A DNA stretch of 23,798 nucleotides from JALYUA01 sp038229875 (GCA_038229875.1 JBBROA010000068.1:1-23798), one strand, 5' to 3'; shown: positions 1 through 7,474, counted from the stretch's first letter. Notes: generated by a model from the letters alone, not told the origin. Translations and numbers: made by a program.

Positions 1-115
1 AGGCGGCGATCGCCTTTTTCGCCGCGGGGGCGAGTGTGAGGCGAACCCGCCGCGCGGCAATCCGCGGAAGGTCGGCGAGAAGGAGTTTCGAGCCGGACAG
101 GGAGAGGGTTCTCAT
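1..115 (-). CDS. hutH: Histidine ammonia-lyase, N-terminal fragment (runs off left edge)
   Basis: Only the first 38 codons are present, from an ATG at 115. The readable part has the pattern LSLSGSKLLLADL, then a basic stretch, then LTLAPAAKKAIAA. This resembles the start of histidine/phenylalanine ammonia-lyase family proteins, where a short beta strand, an 'LTLxDL' motif and an 'l.p.a...i..s' helix precede the body of the enzyme. HutH deaminates histidine to urocanate in the cytosol, the first step of histidine breakdown. The MIO cofactor motif (Ala-Ser-Gly) lies far outside the window, so the call rests on the N-terminus alone. There is no Shine-Dalgarno sequence, but TACAAT ends 8 nt before the ATG. 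The gene is divergent from purA. Another member of the aromatic amino acid lyase family is possible. Confidence 0.5.
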   Translation of the reverse strand, partial: MRTLSLSGSKLLLADLPRIAARRVRLTLAPAAKKAIAA

Positions 116-123
116 TCGCGGCG

Positions 124-129
124 ATTGTA
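124..129 (-). promoter_or_regulatory. Candidate -10 box of the hutH-like gene
   Basis: TACAAT on the minus strand, 8 nt from the ATG at 115. No convincing -35 hexamer was found at the usual distance. If used, the transcript would be almost leaderless, which fits the lack of a Shine-Dalgarno sequence. Confidence 0.35.
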
Positions 130-280
130 GGAGCATTCCGACGCGGGCCCGGCGGCGCTCGCCCGGGGTCGCGGGGAAATCGCCGCCAGAGGCGTCGCCG
201 CGGCGCGCCGGAGTGGTACCCTGCCTCGTTTTTCCACACATCGACTGGTTGCGCTCGAACGGAGCGAAGGAGAGCCCGCG

Positions 281-1588
281 GTGAAGGTCGTCGCGATCCT
301 CGGGGGTCAATGGGGAGACGAGGGCAAGGGGAAGATCATCGACCTTCTCTCCGACCGTTTCGACGTCGTAGCCCGGTATCACGGCGGCCACAACGCCGGG
401 CACACCGTGAAGTTCGGAGACCGGCACTTCGCGCTTCATCTGCTCCCCGCAGGGGCGGTGCGCGGCCGGATCGGCGTCATAGGCCCGGGGGTCGTCGTCG
501 ATCCCGACGCGCTTCTTTCGGAGATCGCGGGCGTCCGGGAGCAGGGTATCGAAATCGGCGACAACCTCCTCCTGTCGGACCGCGCGCAGGTGATCCTCCC
601 CTGGCACCGGCTACTGGACGCGGCGCGCGAATCCGCGGCGGGAGACTCGAAGATCGGAACGACTCTGCGCGGCATCGGGCCGTCCTACGAATCCGCGGCC
701 GCCCGCCGGGGCATCCGGGTCGCGGAGCTTTACCGCCCGGAGATCCTGCGCTCGCGAGTCGAAGCAATGGCGGCGGAGACGGGCGCCTTACTCCGTGCGC
801 TCGGCGCAACGGAGATCCCTGAAACGAATGCCGTCCTGGACTCGCTTGCCCGTTCGGCCGAAGCCCTGAAGCCTCACGTGCGCGACACCGGCCGGTATCT
901 GCGCGACCATCTCGCGCGCGGAGGAACCCTCCTCGCCGAGGGCGCGCACGGCGCAATGCTCGACCTCTCCGCCGGGACGTATCCCTTCGTGACGTCGTCG
1001 ACGTGCACCTCCGGGGGCGTTGCCGCGGGGCTGCACATCTCCCCGCGTTCTCTCGACGGGTCCTTGGTCGTGCTGAAGGCGTACACGACGCGGGTGGGTT
1101 CCGGTCCGTTTCCGACCGAGCTGAACGACGCGACCGGCGAATTCCTGCGCGCGCGCGGCAACGAGTACGGGACGTCCACCGGACGCCCGCGCCGCACCGG
1201 CTGGTTCGACGCCGTCGTCGCGCGGACCGCGGTCGAGCTCTCGGGCGCTGCCGCGGTCGCCATCACGAAGCTCGACGTCCTCGACGATCTCGCCGAGATT
1301 CCGGTGTGCGTCGGCTACCGGCTCGACGGACGCGAGCTGCGCGACGTGCCTCCTTTGGTCGAAGACCTCGACCGGGTCGAGCCCGTGTACGAAACGGTCC
1401 CCGGATGGCAGACGAAGACCACCGCCGCGACGCGCACCGAGGACCTTCCGCCCGCCGCGCACCGGTACGTCCGCTACCTCGAGGAGCGGATCGGGGCGCC
1501 GGCTGTGTTTCTCTCGACGGGCCCGCGCCGCGAAGAAACCGTCTGGCGGCTGGACAGCGATTTTCTGAAGGCGCTGCCGGGAGCCTGA
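281..1588 (+). CDS. purA: Adenylosuccinate synthase
   Basis: PurA joins IMP and aspartate using GTP to make adenylosuccinate, the committed step to AMP, in the cytosol. The 435-residue length is normal for the family. Motifs are in order: the GTP-binding GQWGDEGKGK near residue 8, then HGGHNAGHTV, the segment GTTLRGIGP around residue 126, TSSTCTSGG, VGSGPFPTEL, GNEYGTSTGRPRRTGWFD and ITKLDVLD, which is the GTPase-like NKxD equivalent. The usual GTTGRGIGP has Leu for Gly here, and the usual TSSNxTAGG is TSSTCTSGG; the rest is conserved. The GTG start is chosen because AAGGAG lies 8 nt upstream (267-272) and the first residues match the family start. It stands alone, with a short gap to the next gene. 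Confidence 0.97.
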   Translation: MKVVAILGGQWGDEGKGKIIDLLSDRFDVVARYHGGHNAGHTVKFGDRHFALHLLPAGAVRGRIGVIGPGVVVDPDALLSEIAGVREQGIEIGDNLLLSDRAQVILPWHRLLDAARESAAGDSKIGTTLRGIGPSYESAAARRGIRVAELYRPEILRSRVEAMAAETGALLRALGATEIPETNAVLDSLARSAEALKPHVRDTGRYLRDHLARGGTLLAEGAHGAMLDLSAGTYPFVTSSTCTSGGVAAGLHISPRSLDGSLVVLKAYTTRVGSGPFPTELNDATGEFLRARGNEYGTSTGRPRRTGWFDAVVARTAVELSGAAAVAITKLDVLDDLAEIPVCVGYRLDGRELRDVPPLVEDLDRVEPVYETVPGWQTKTTAATRTEDLPPAAHRYVRYLEERIGAPAVFLSTGPRREETVWRLDSDFLKALPGA

Positions 1589-1628
1589 CCCGGAACACGC
1601 CTTGCAGACGTGGGATCGGAGGCTCGAA

Positions 1629-1964
1629 ATGAAAACACGCTCGAACACCCGGATCTCGACGCTTCTCCTCTCCGCGGTCGCGGTTCTCGCCGCGGCCCTT
1701 CTGATCGGCCAGGCGGCCTGTTCGTCTTCGAGGACCACGGGAGGATCGCCGACCGGCGGGACCACCGGGACGACCGGAACGACCGGAACGACGGGGACCT
1801 CGGGGACTGGCGGATCGACGGATTCGGGAACGGGCGGGCGCTACACCGTGACGCCGAGTGGAGGAACGAGCAGCCCGGGCTTTCGTTCGACCCCCGGAAA
1901 CTCGGCTCCCGACCCGGCGCGCACGCCGCTCACGACGCCGCCCCCTTCGCGCTCGGCTCGTTAA
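1629..1964 (+). CDS. Small exported Thr/Gly-rich protein, possible lipoprotein
   Basis: This 111-residue protein is not recognised by family. It starts at an ATG with GGAGG 6 nt upstream (1618-1622). A TTG further upstream at 1602 is less likely. The N-terminus has charged residues (MKTRSNTR) and a hydrophobic stretch of about 20 residues ending at GQAAC, with Cys31 followed by SSS. This resembles a lipoprotein signal, but Gln at -3 is unusual for a lipobox. The rest is low complexity: a TGG/TGT-rich segment encoded by near-exact 9-bp repeats at about 1761-1800, then a Pro/Ser/Thr-rich tail. It is probably an unstructured, surface-anchored linker-like protein. It ends tail-to-tail with the histidine kinase gene, overlapping it by 4 nt. 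Confidence 0.55.
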   Translation: MKTRSNTRISTLLLSAVAVLAAALLIGQAACSSSRTTGGSPTGGTTGTTGTTGTTGTSGTGGSTDSGTGGRYTVTPSGGTSSPGFRSTPGNSAPDPARTPLTTPPPSRSAR

Positions 1965-3328
1965 GGTGCGTCGGGGCGCCGCCGTCCTTTGCCGGCTGGT
2001 CGGTCTGGCGGCGGGAGGTCTCTCCGGAAGGTGGACTTCCGCCGCTCTTCCGTCTGGGAGTTGTTGAACGCGGAGCGACTGCTCCCGTGACCACTGGCTG
2101 GGCCGGCTCCCCGGAGACGGGCGGAAGCGGAACGATCGGCAGACTCACGACGAATTCGCTTCCATGGCATTCCCGCGCTTGAGGCGACGACGGTCCCCCC
2201 GTGAAGTGCGACGAGATCTCGTACAAGCGAGAGCCCGAGCCCCAGGCCTTGTTCGCTGGGGTGATGCGCGTTGAATTGCGAGAAAGACTCGAATACCTCG
2301 GGTAAGTGGTCGGGAGCGATGCCGAATCCCTCGTCGCGCACTCGGATGATTGCTTCTCCTCCCCGCTCGAGCGTGACCCAGATTCGAGCGCCCTCAGCAC
2401 TAAATTTGCTCGCATTGTGAACAAGATTTGAGACCACCTGTGCCAGACGGTTCACATCGCCGGACACCCGGATCGGGATCGGCGGGGCCGTTACGATGAC
2501 CTTCTGCTTCCGCTTCTCAATTGCGGCCCGGATCGCTTCGACCCCCAGACTGACCGGTTCGTCCAGAGCAATATCGATTTTGTCGAGAGTGATCTTCCCG
2601 CGGGACGCCCGGGAAGCCTCCAGAAGGTCATCCGCAAGGCGAGTCAGGTGGGCCACCTGGCGCTGAATGATGTCCCGCGCCTCCTTCTGTCTCGGTTCCG
2701 GTGGACCGAGCACCTGAAGAAGTTGAATGGCGTTCGTGACCGCCCCGAGCGGGTTGCGGATCTCGTGGGAGAGCAATGCCAGGAAATGGTCTTTCCGGAT
2801 CGAGGCTTCCCGGAGGGCGCGTTCCCTCCGCTTGGCCTCAGAGATGTCCCTGAGAATCGAGACATGGCGATCGGGACCCACGTGAGCGACCGCTGAAAAC
2901 TCTACGTCGCGGACCTCTCCGTCCGGTCGCCGGAGCCGGAACTCCCCTCTGGCATGCCCCTCCTCCAAAAAGTGCGTCCATGCGGACTTGAAATCGAAGG
3001 TGACAAGGCTGAAGTCCGCGATGCTCTTGCCGGTGATCTGCCGGGCAGACTGCCCGATGAGCGTTTCCGCCGCCGGGTTCACGGCCACGTAGCGTCCGCT
3101 GCTATCAGCCACCAGGATTGCGTCCAGCGCGCTCATAAAAATCGCGCGAAGATGGCCGCTGAGAAGTCGGGCCGGCACTCGCGGACGAACTTCGGGCCGA
3201 ACCCCTTCACGAGGGAAGGGAATCCCGGGAACGGTTGGCGTGGTGCCCATCGGATCTACGGCAAACCTAACCCCGGCGTCTTCCGTCTTCTGCACGCTTC
3301 CGTACAGCGAGCGTGAAATGGCAGCCAA
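1961..3328 (-). CDS. PAS-domain sensor histidine kinase, frameshifted at the C-terminus
   Basis: Domains in order: an N-terminal stretch of no clear type (1-60), a PAS fold (about 63-165, with 'ILVADSSGRYVAVNPAAE'), a HisKA dimerisation helix with the phospho-acceptor His188 in SHEIRNP, and a HATPase domain with the N box around NLVHNASKF (301-309), the G1 box DEGFGIAP (332-339) and the G2 box GLGLGLSLV (361-369). No membrane segment or receiver domain is seen, so it is likely a cytosolic orphan kinase. After 'GGTVVASSAG' the frame gives a basic, unlike-family tail. The expected GSEFVVSLPIVPLP appears in another frame from about 2160 and stops at 1930. One extra base or two missing bases at 2160-2173 would explain this. 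The start is uncertain: TTG at 3328, or ATG at 3250, which would keep the whole PAS domain. Confidence 0.85.
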   Translation of the reverse strand: MAAISRSLYGSVQKTEDAGVRFAVDPMGTTPTVPGIPFPREGVRPEVRPRVPARLLSGHLRAIFMSALDAILVADSSGRYVAVNPAAETLIGQSARQITGKSIADFSLVTFDFKSAWTHFLEEGHARGEFRLRRPDGEVRDVEFSAVAHVGPDRHVSILRDISEAKRRERALREASIRKDHFLALLSHEIRNPLGAVTNAIQLLQVLGPPEPRQKEARDIIQRQVAHLTRLADDLLEASRASRGKITLDKIDIALDEPVSLGVEAIRAAIEKRKQKVIVTAPPIPIRVSGDVNRLAQVVSNLVHNASKFSAEGARIWVTLERGGEAIIRVRDEGFGIAPDHLPEVFESFSQFNAHHPSEQGLGLGLSLVRDLVALHGGTVVASSAGMPWKRIRRESADRSASARLRGAGPASGHGSSRSAFNNSQTEERRKSTFRRDLPPPDRPAGKGRRRPDAP

Positions 3329-3401
3329 CCTCGAGGATCCAGTCCGGGGCCGTAATTGGCGGTGGAAAACGAAATTTCGAAAGGGGGTGGCATCTGCTCA
3401 A

Positions 3402-3420
3402 GGGGCGGCTGGCACCGCCC
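3402..3420. terminator. GC-rich hairpin downstream of tRNA-Lys
   Basis: GGGCGG (3403-3408) and CCGCCC (3415-3420) form a 6-bp stem with a 6-nt loop, about 25 nt past the tRNA 3' end on the minus strand. No U-tract follows, so factor-independent termination is doubtful. Confidence 0.25.
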
Positions 3421-3444
3421 GCGGGATTTGGTGCTTGACTGATT

Positions 3445-3521
3445 TGGTGGGCCGTCTGGGACTCGAACCCAGGACCACCGGCTTAAAAGGCCGATGCTCT
3501 AACCGACTGAGCTAACGGCCC
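3445..3521 (-). tRNA. tRNA-Lys (anticodon TTT)
   Basis: Read on the minus strand, the sequence folds as a full cloverleaf. The acceptor stem GGGCCGT/ACGGCCC is perfect. The D arm is GCTC-AGTCGGTTA-GAGC. The anticodon stem TCGGC/GCCGG encloses loop CTTTTAA with anticodon TTT at 3488-3486. The T arm is CTGGG-TTCGAGT-CCCAG, followed by discriminator A and an encoded CCA (3447-3445). This reads AAA/AAG lysine codons. TATGTT at 3544-3539, about 18 nt before the 5' end, could be its -10 box. It is a single tRNA, not part of a cluster. Confidence 0.97.
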
Positions 3522-3701
3522 GACGTCAGCGGCGAAAAAACATAGCACGCCGGGGGTTTCGCGTGTGATCGTCCGCCGACGGCTGATCCCCCCGTTCGGG
3601 ATGCGCGGCCGGCGATCCGTGGGGCCTCTCTCCCCCGCTGGACCGGCGGCCGGCATCCTCTTTATCGAGCGAAACTGACTTTCCGATCAGAATTTCCCGG
3701 G

Positions 3702-5207
3702 CTAGAAGCTCACCGGGCACCCTCCAAACGCGTTCGTGTCCTGGATCGGCGTAAACGGGGTGTTCAGCGGGTTCACGTAGGTCTTAACGTCTCCCGTCAG
3801 CGAATCGGTCACGGTGAGGGTCACCTCGACGTTCGTCATCCCTCCCGCAAAAACCCAGAAGCGCGAATTGAATCCGCAGCCTCGGACCACCTTCACGAAG
3901 ACCTCGACGTTGTCCGGGCTGAAGAACCAGAAGTGCGCGGTCGAGTCCGTCAGTCCCACCGGGGTTCCGACGCCGGAGGCCGTGGCGCTCCGCCAGGTGG
4001 CTTTGACCTGGAAGCGGCCGCTGCCGAGACACAGGGTCGTCGAGCCGGGCGCGCACGGAAGCGGCGGGACCGTGCCGCCGATGTCGAGCCGGCGGATTCG
4101 TCCGGGGCCAAACTCCGTGATGAAAACTTCACGAGTCGTGCGGTCGAGCGCCATGTTCGTCGGCGTGATCAACGGGCTCGCCAGTACGGTGGGAGGTCCA
4201 GCCGGCGTGCTGAAGAAGAGCAGGCGGCCCGGCGCGTTCGCCCTCATGTTTGTGCTGAACTCGAGGACCAGGTACTGATCTGCCACCGGAGCGACCGGAA
4301 GGACGTCGATCGCGGAGTTCAGACCGCCGATCAGCCTCGTGTTCGCTCCCGTCGTCGAATCGACCCGGCGGACTTCGGAGAGGCCGGGGGTGAACGGGAA
4401 CCCGGTCAGAAACGAGACGAGGATCTGACCGTTCGAGAGCCGGATGCTGTCAGGAACCGGGTCCACGACCGGAGGGGGCCCTGCGGGATTCGTGAGCGGC
4501 GGGAAGGACGCCAGCGTGACGTAGCTGCCCGTCGCGATATCGACGCTCTGAATCAGGTTCAGGCTGGCGTCCGTCACCGCGATGCGGCTGCCGAGTGACA
4601 CGAGCCCGAAGGGGTTCGACGAGCGCGGGCCGACGAGGTCCGGAAAGTCCACGAGCAGCGAAATCCGGAGGGTCTCCCCGGCCGGGTTGTTGATGACGAG
4701 CTCCGTCCCGTTTTTCAACTGAACGTGCTGCGCGGGAGTCATGACGAAGTTTCCGATCGTCGCATCGATCGCCGCGGTGAAACGCAGCTTGAGGACCGAG
4801 CTCAATATCGGCGAGGAAGGATTGGGATTCGGGATCTCGAGACCGGGCGAAGCGCCCGGCAGGCTTTCGTCGCCCGCGCCGATCGTCAGAAACCAGACGT
4901 CCCCGATCTGCTCGATCCCGGACGGCCCGGACGGAGCGTTGTCGCCAACGGCGGAGAGTCCAGACGGGAGACCGTCGAGAATCGTGATCCGGGTCCCGTT
5001 GCGGCGGACGAGAGAGATGCGCCCGGTGTTGGGACCGGAGCCCGCCTCGCAGACCAGAAGGCTGCCGGCGGGCGTCAGCGAGATTTTCATCGGCGCCCGT
5101 AAGCCCTCGGCGAGAGTCGTCAGGTTCTGCGCGGACAATCGCGCCGGGGACAAAAACGCGCCGAGGACGAGAAAGAGGATGACCCCCGAAACTCTTCTGT
5201 GCGGCAT
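3702..5207 (-). CDS. Secreted ScyD/ScyE-like beta-propeller protein with C-terminal beta domain
   Basis: This 501-residue protein starts with a Sec signal peptide (MPHRRVSG, hydrophobic core, cleavage near SAQ-NLTT at about residue 27). The main body (about 28-390) has repeated strands such as 'LAEGLRAPMKISLTPAGSLLV' and 'PSGPSGIEQIGDVWFLTIG', like ScyD/ScyE and NHL-type propellers, proteins with no settled biochemical role. The last 105 residues form a separate domain: FQVKATWR, then TDSTAHFWFF, VFVKVVRGC, FWVFAGGMTNVEVTLTVTD and DTNAFGGCP. I associate this with a domain repeated in acidobacterial secreted proteins. The start is well fixed by CCTCCT on the plus strand at 5213-5218, giving AGGAGG 5 nt before the ATG. 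It is monocistronic. Binding or adhesion outside the cytoplasm is the best guess. Confidence 0.8.
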   Translation of the reverse strand: MPHRRVSGVILFLVLGAFLSPARLSAQNLTTLAEGLRAPMKISLTPAGSLLVCEAGSGPNTGRISLVRRNGTRITILDGLPSGLSAVGDNAPSGPSGIEQIGDVWFLTIGAGDESLPGASPGLEIPNPNPSSPILSSVLKLRFTAAIDATIGNFVMTPAQHVQLKNGTELVINNPAGETLRISLLVDFPDLVGPRSSNPFGLVSLGSRIAVTDASLNLIQSVDIATGSYVTLASFPPLTNPAGPPPVVDPVPDSIRLSNGQILVSFLTGFPFTPGLSEVRRVDSTTGANTRLIGGLNSAIDVLPVAPVADQYLVLEFSTNMRANAPGRLLFFSTPAGPPTVLASPLITPTNMALDRTTREVFITEFGPGRIRRLDIGGTVPPLPCAPGSTTLCLGSGRFQVKATWRSATASGVGTPVGLTDSTAHFWFFSPDNVEVFVKVVRGCGFNSRFWVFAGGMTNVEVTLTVTDSLTGDVKTYVNPLNTPFTPIQDTNAFGGCPVSF

Positions 5208-5457
5208 AGCGACCTCCTGAAGGCGGGCAAAACCGGTCAGACAATCCGACGGGTCCCTTTTCGGCGATTCTAGGACCGGCGGGCTCTATAGCGGCAACTA
5301 TTCCCGCGACGTTGCCGGTCGGAGCCGGGGGTGACGAAAAGGCGAGTGACCTCCCCGGCCCTGCCTCCGAGTTGGTGCAGAGGTAGATCACGTCGATCAG
5401 CCACGTCGCAGACTCGGCGGGCACTCGACTGGCTGGGCACCACCGGCTACCCGCGGG

Positions 5458-5495
5458 CCCCCTCACCCCAACGCTCTCCCCGAGGCGGGAGAGGG
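5458..5495. repeat. CCCTCACCC/CTCTCCCC intergenic hairpin repeat, copy 1
   Basis: CCCCTCACCCC followed by CTCTCCC (5474-5480) and GGGAGAG (5487-5493), a 7-bp stem with a 6-nt loop. The same arrangement recurs at 12347-12385. Similar short repeats are widespread between genes in many high-GC bacteria. Their role is not established. Confidence 0.7.
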
Positions 5496-5541
5496 AGGTG
5501 TCCGGAGATCCCCTTCCTCAAAACCGCAACGGTGTTGGCAT

Positions 5542-5547
5542 TAGGAT
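5542..5547 (+). promoter_or_regulatory. Candidate -10 box of the YncE-like gene
   Basis: TAGGAT ends exactly 6 nt before the ATG at 5554, with no Shine-Dalgarno sequence between. That distance would put the transcript start at or next to the A of the start codon. No clear -35 hexamer. Confidence 0.4.
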
Positions 5548-5553
5548 GCGCGG

Positions 5554-6642
5554 ATGCGCCAACTCATCCGCCCCGGCTTTGCCTGCGTCGTGGCCGTCGC
5601 TTCGATTTCCTGCGCCTCGCAGACAGCTCCTCGCGGTGGAGCCGCCGCGCGCGCCTCTGCTTCCGCCGCGGCGACCGTTTCCGAGTACGCGCTGGACGGC
5701 CGAATCCCCATGCCGGGCGATACCGGCTGGGACTATCTGACCTTCGACGCTCCCTCGCACCGCCTCTACGTCTCCCGCGGCGACCGGGTGCTCGTGATCG
5801 ACGCGGCGAGCCGCAAGATCATGGGCGAGATCGCTCCGACCCCGGGCATTCACGGGATCGCGCTCGCTCCGGAGCTCGACCGGGCCTTTACGAGCAACGG
5901 GCGCGCGGCGTCGGTCACCGTGTTTTCCCCTTCCACTCTTGCGATCGTCGGCGAGGTCAAGGGAACCGGAGAGAACCCGGACGCGATCCTCTACGACCGG
6001 GCGAGCGGGCGTGTCTTCACGTTCAACGGACGGGGCAAGAGCGCCACCGCGATCAACGCGAAGACGCTCGCGATCGAGGGGACGGTCCCTCTCGGAGGAA
6101 AACCGGAAGGGCCCGCGTCCGATGGCGAAGGGCGGATCTTCGTGAACATCGAAGACACCAACATGATCGCCGTCATCGACGCGCGGACTCTCGCCGTGAC
6201 CGCGACATGGTCGCTCGCGCCGTGCGACGAGCCGACGGGGCTCGCTCTCGACGTCGCGCACAAGCGCCTCTTCGTCGGCTGCCACAGCAAACAGATGATG
6301 GTCATCGACTCGTCGAGCGGCCGCATCGTCGCGTCCCTTCCGATCGGCGAGGGCGTCGACGGCACCGCGTACGACCCCACCACGGGGCTCGCTTATGCCT
6401 CGAACGGCGACGGAACCCTGACCGTCGTGCACGAGGATTCGCCGGAGTCCTTTCGCGTGGTGCAGAACGTGGCCACGCAGCGCGGCGCGCGCACCCTGGC
6501 GCTCGATCCGTCCAGTCACCGGATTTATCTGGTGACCGCGCAGTTCGGCCCCCCTCCCGCCCCGACCGCGGAGCGCCCGAACCCGCGTCCTCCCATGCTG
6601 CCCGGGACAGCCGTCGTGCTGGTCGTCTCCCCGAAGAGCTGA
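5554..6642 (+). CDS. YncE-like beta-propeller protein, exported
   Basis: The 362-residue protein has repeated propeller blades with the pattern 'hRLYVSrGDRVLVIDAaSrKImGEI', then 'GIALAPELDRAFTSNGRAASVTVFSPSTLAIVGEV' and similar units up to about residue 335. This is the YncE/cytochrome D1-like 40-residue-repeat architecture. The N-terminus (MRQLIRPGF, then a hydrophobic stretch to Cys20) directs export; Cys20 is preceded by SIS, a weak lipobox, so lipid anchoring is uncertain. The C-terminus is Pro-rich (PPPAPTAERP) and then ends in a strand. Family members are periplasmic; some bind DNA or act as scaffolds, and the ligand here is unknown. The ATG is favoured because the signal peptide begins there. 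It has no Shine-Dalgarno sequence. Confidence 0.85.
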   Translation: MRQLIRPGFACVVAVASISCASQTAPRGGAAARASASAAATVSEYALDGRIPMPGDTGWDYLTFDAPSHRLYVSRGDRVLVIDAASRKIMGEIAPTPGIHGIALAPELDRAFTSNGRAASVTVFSPSTLAIVGEVKGTGENPDAILYDRASGRVFTFNGRGKSATAINAKTLAIEGTVPLGGKPEGPASDGEGRIFVNIEDTNMIAVIDARTLAVTATWSLAPCDEPTGLALDVAHKRLFVGCHSKQMMVIDSSSGRIVASLPIGEGVDGTAYDPTTGLAYASNGDGTLTVVHEDSPESFRVVQNVATQRGARTLALDPSSHRIYLVTAQFGPPPAPTAERPNPRPPMLPGTAVVLVVSPKS

Positions 6643-6828
6643 CCCGGGGCGTTCACCCCGGACGCCGCCGCTGGCCCGCTCGGCCGTCCGGCCGGCGGAC
6701 AGACTCTCGGTCGGGACTCGCTTCTCTCTGAACGCCGGTAGCCAGACCCGCGCCCGGTTTGCCCCATACTGGAACCGACGATCCACACCCACACCCGCAG
6801 ACACCGCAACGACACCAAGGAGGATCCG

Positions 6829-7179
6829 ATGGCCTCAGAGCCTGCTCCGCCCCGGGCGCACTCGCCCGAGCCCTGGATCAGCGACCGGAAGGACCCGCGC
6901 ATGGTGATGGACGCGCAGGGCCGGCTCGTCGGGGTGCTGACGACGGCCGAGGACGCGCGCCGAATCCTGTCCGCCGTCAACGGAACCCGCGGACTTCCGG
7001 GAGCCGGGCTGGACGGCCCGCCAGTCCTCGACGGCCTTCAGTCGCTGTTCGATCTCTGCCGCTATCACTCCGACCCGAAATTCAAAGAATCCGCGGATAA
7101 GGACGGCGGCCTGGCAAAGCTTCTCGCATCCGCGAACGCGGCATGGCAGGCGTTTGGACGGGAAAGCTTCCGCGAATAG
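6829..7179 (+). CDS. Hypothetical protein with a short DxxGRLVGVL domain
   Basis: This 116-residue protein is not assigned to a family with certainty. It has a strong ribosome binding site (AAGGAGGATCCG before the ATG). Its middle reads PWISDRKDPRMVMDAQGRLVGVL, then TAEDARRILSAVNGTRGL. That resembles small bacterial and phage proteins with 'D.nGrlV..v...edA.rIv.avNac.g', often found as uncharacterised ORFs. The C-terminal half is helical (LQSLFDLCRYH, LAKLLASANAAWQAF). No signal peptide or membrane segment is present, so it is cytosolic. It stands between the YncE-like gene and a repeat-bearing region, and shows normal GC-rich codon use. Confidence 0.7.
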   Translation: MASEPAPPRAHSPEPWISDRKDPRMVMDAQGRLVGVLTTAEDARRILSAVNGTRGLPGAGLDGPPVLDGLQSLFDLCRYHSDPKFKESADKDGGLAKLLASANAAWQAFGRESFRE

Positions 7180-7227
7180 CCCGTCGCCCGTACGCCAGGG
7201 CGTTTCTCGAACGGGTGCTAGCGGGAA

Positions 7228-7269
7228 GGCTGAATCGCCGACGAGCAGCACGTCGATCCCGGCGGCGTC
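7228..7269 (-). pseudogene. Possible relic of panB (ketopantoate hydroxymethyltransferase)
   Basis: On the minus strand one frame reads DAAGIDVLLVGDSAF, all codons GC-ending until the last few. This matches the family segment 'eAGiDvlLVGDSLG' near the PanB N-terminus. The upstream 'TAYDYPxA' segment is absent, and the downstream sequence stops resembling the enzyme. No start codon or open frame of useful length is present. It is short enough to be coincidence, so this is a low-confidence relic. Confidence 0.25.
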
Positions 7270-7291
7270 GGGGGGTCGAACATCCGTTCTC

Positions 7292-7474
7292 CCTAGGAGC
7301 CTGTCCGAGTAATGTCCGTTGCGAGCGCGGTGAGGCCGAAGCGAGAGCGGGAGCGCAGGAAAACGGCGCGGAGGCGTAGCCCGGCTACGCCGCACAAGCC
7401 GTTTTTCGAGCATTCCGCTCGCAGCGAGAGCATCGTCGGCGCGCAGCAGGAGATTACGAGGACAGGCTCCTAGG
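7292..7474. mobile_element. 183-bp MITE-like fold-back element with CTAG at both ends
   Basis: The ends are inverted repeats of 22 bp with 20 matches (7292-7313 and 7453-7474). Written as target plus element, they read CTAG-GAGCCTGTCC and GGACAGGCTC-CTAG, so CTAG looks like a 4-bp target duplication. The centre holds a perfect 8-bp stem GGCGTAGC/GCTACGCC with a 3-nt loop, flanked by AAAACGGC/GCCGTTTT, and the whole element is an imperfect palindrome. There is no coding capacity. A 4-bp YTAR-type target is known for some IS5-group elements, so mobilisation by such a transposase is a reasonable inference. No transposase gene is in this window. Confidence 0.75.

Larger units (their letters stand above)
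5208..5553. other. Divergent intergenic region of 346 bases
   Basis: It holds the leader of the secreted propeller gene on the left. On the minus strand a TAGAAT hexamer is a possible -10 box about 60 nt upstream, but its -35 is poor. It also holds a CTCTCCCC-type hairpin repeat at 5458-5495 and the SD-less start region of the YncE-like gene on the right. No convincing coding frame was seen in the middle. Confidence 0.5.

Noticed and set aside
2160..2173. Programmed frameshift in the histidine kinase
   Set aside because: No slippery heptamer or clear downstream pseudoknot is seen at the break. An indel is simpler.
3526..3720. 64-codon minus-strand frame between the tRNA and the secreted propeller gene
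   Set aside because: It has no recognisable motif, no ribosome binding site and a charged, repetitive composition.
6655..6673. CCGGGG/CCCCGG hairpin after the YncE-like gene as a terminator
   Set aside because: A 6-bp stem is possible, but no T-tract follows and such stems are frequent by chance in this base composition.
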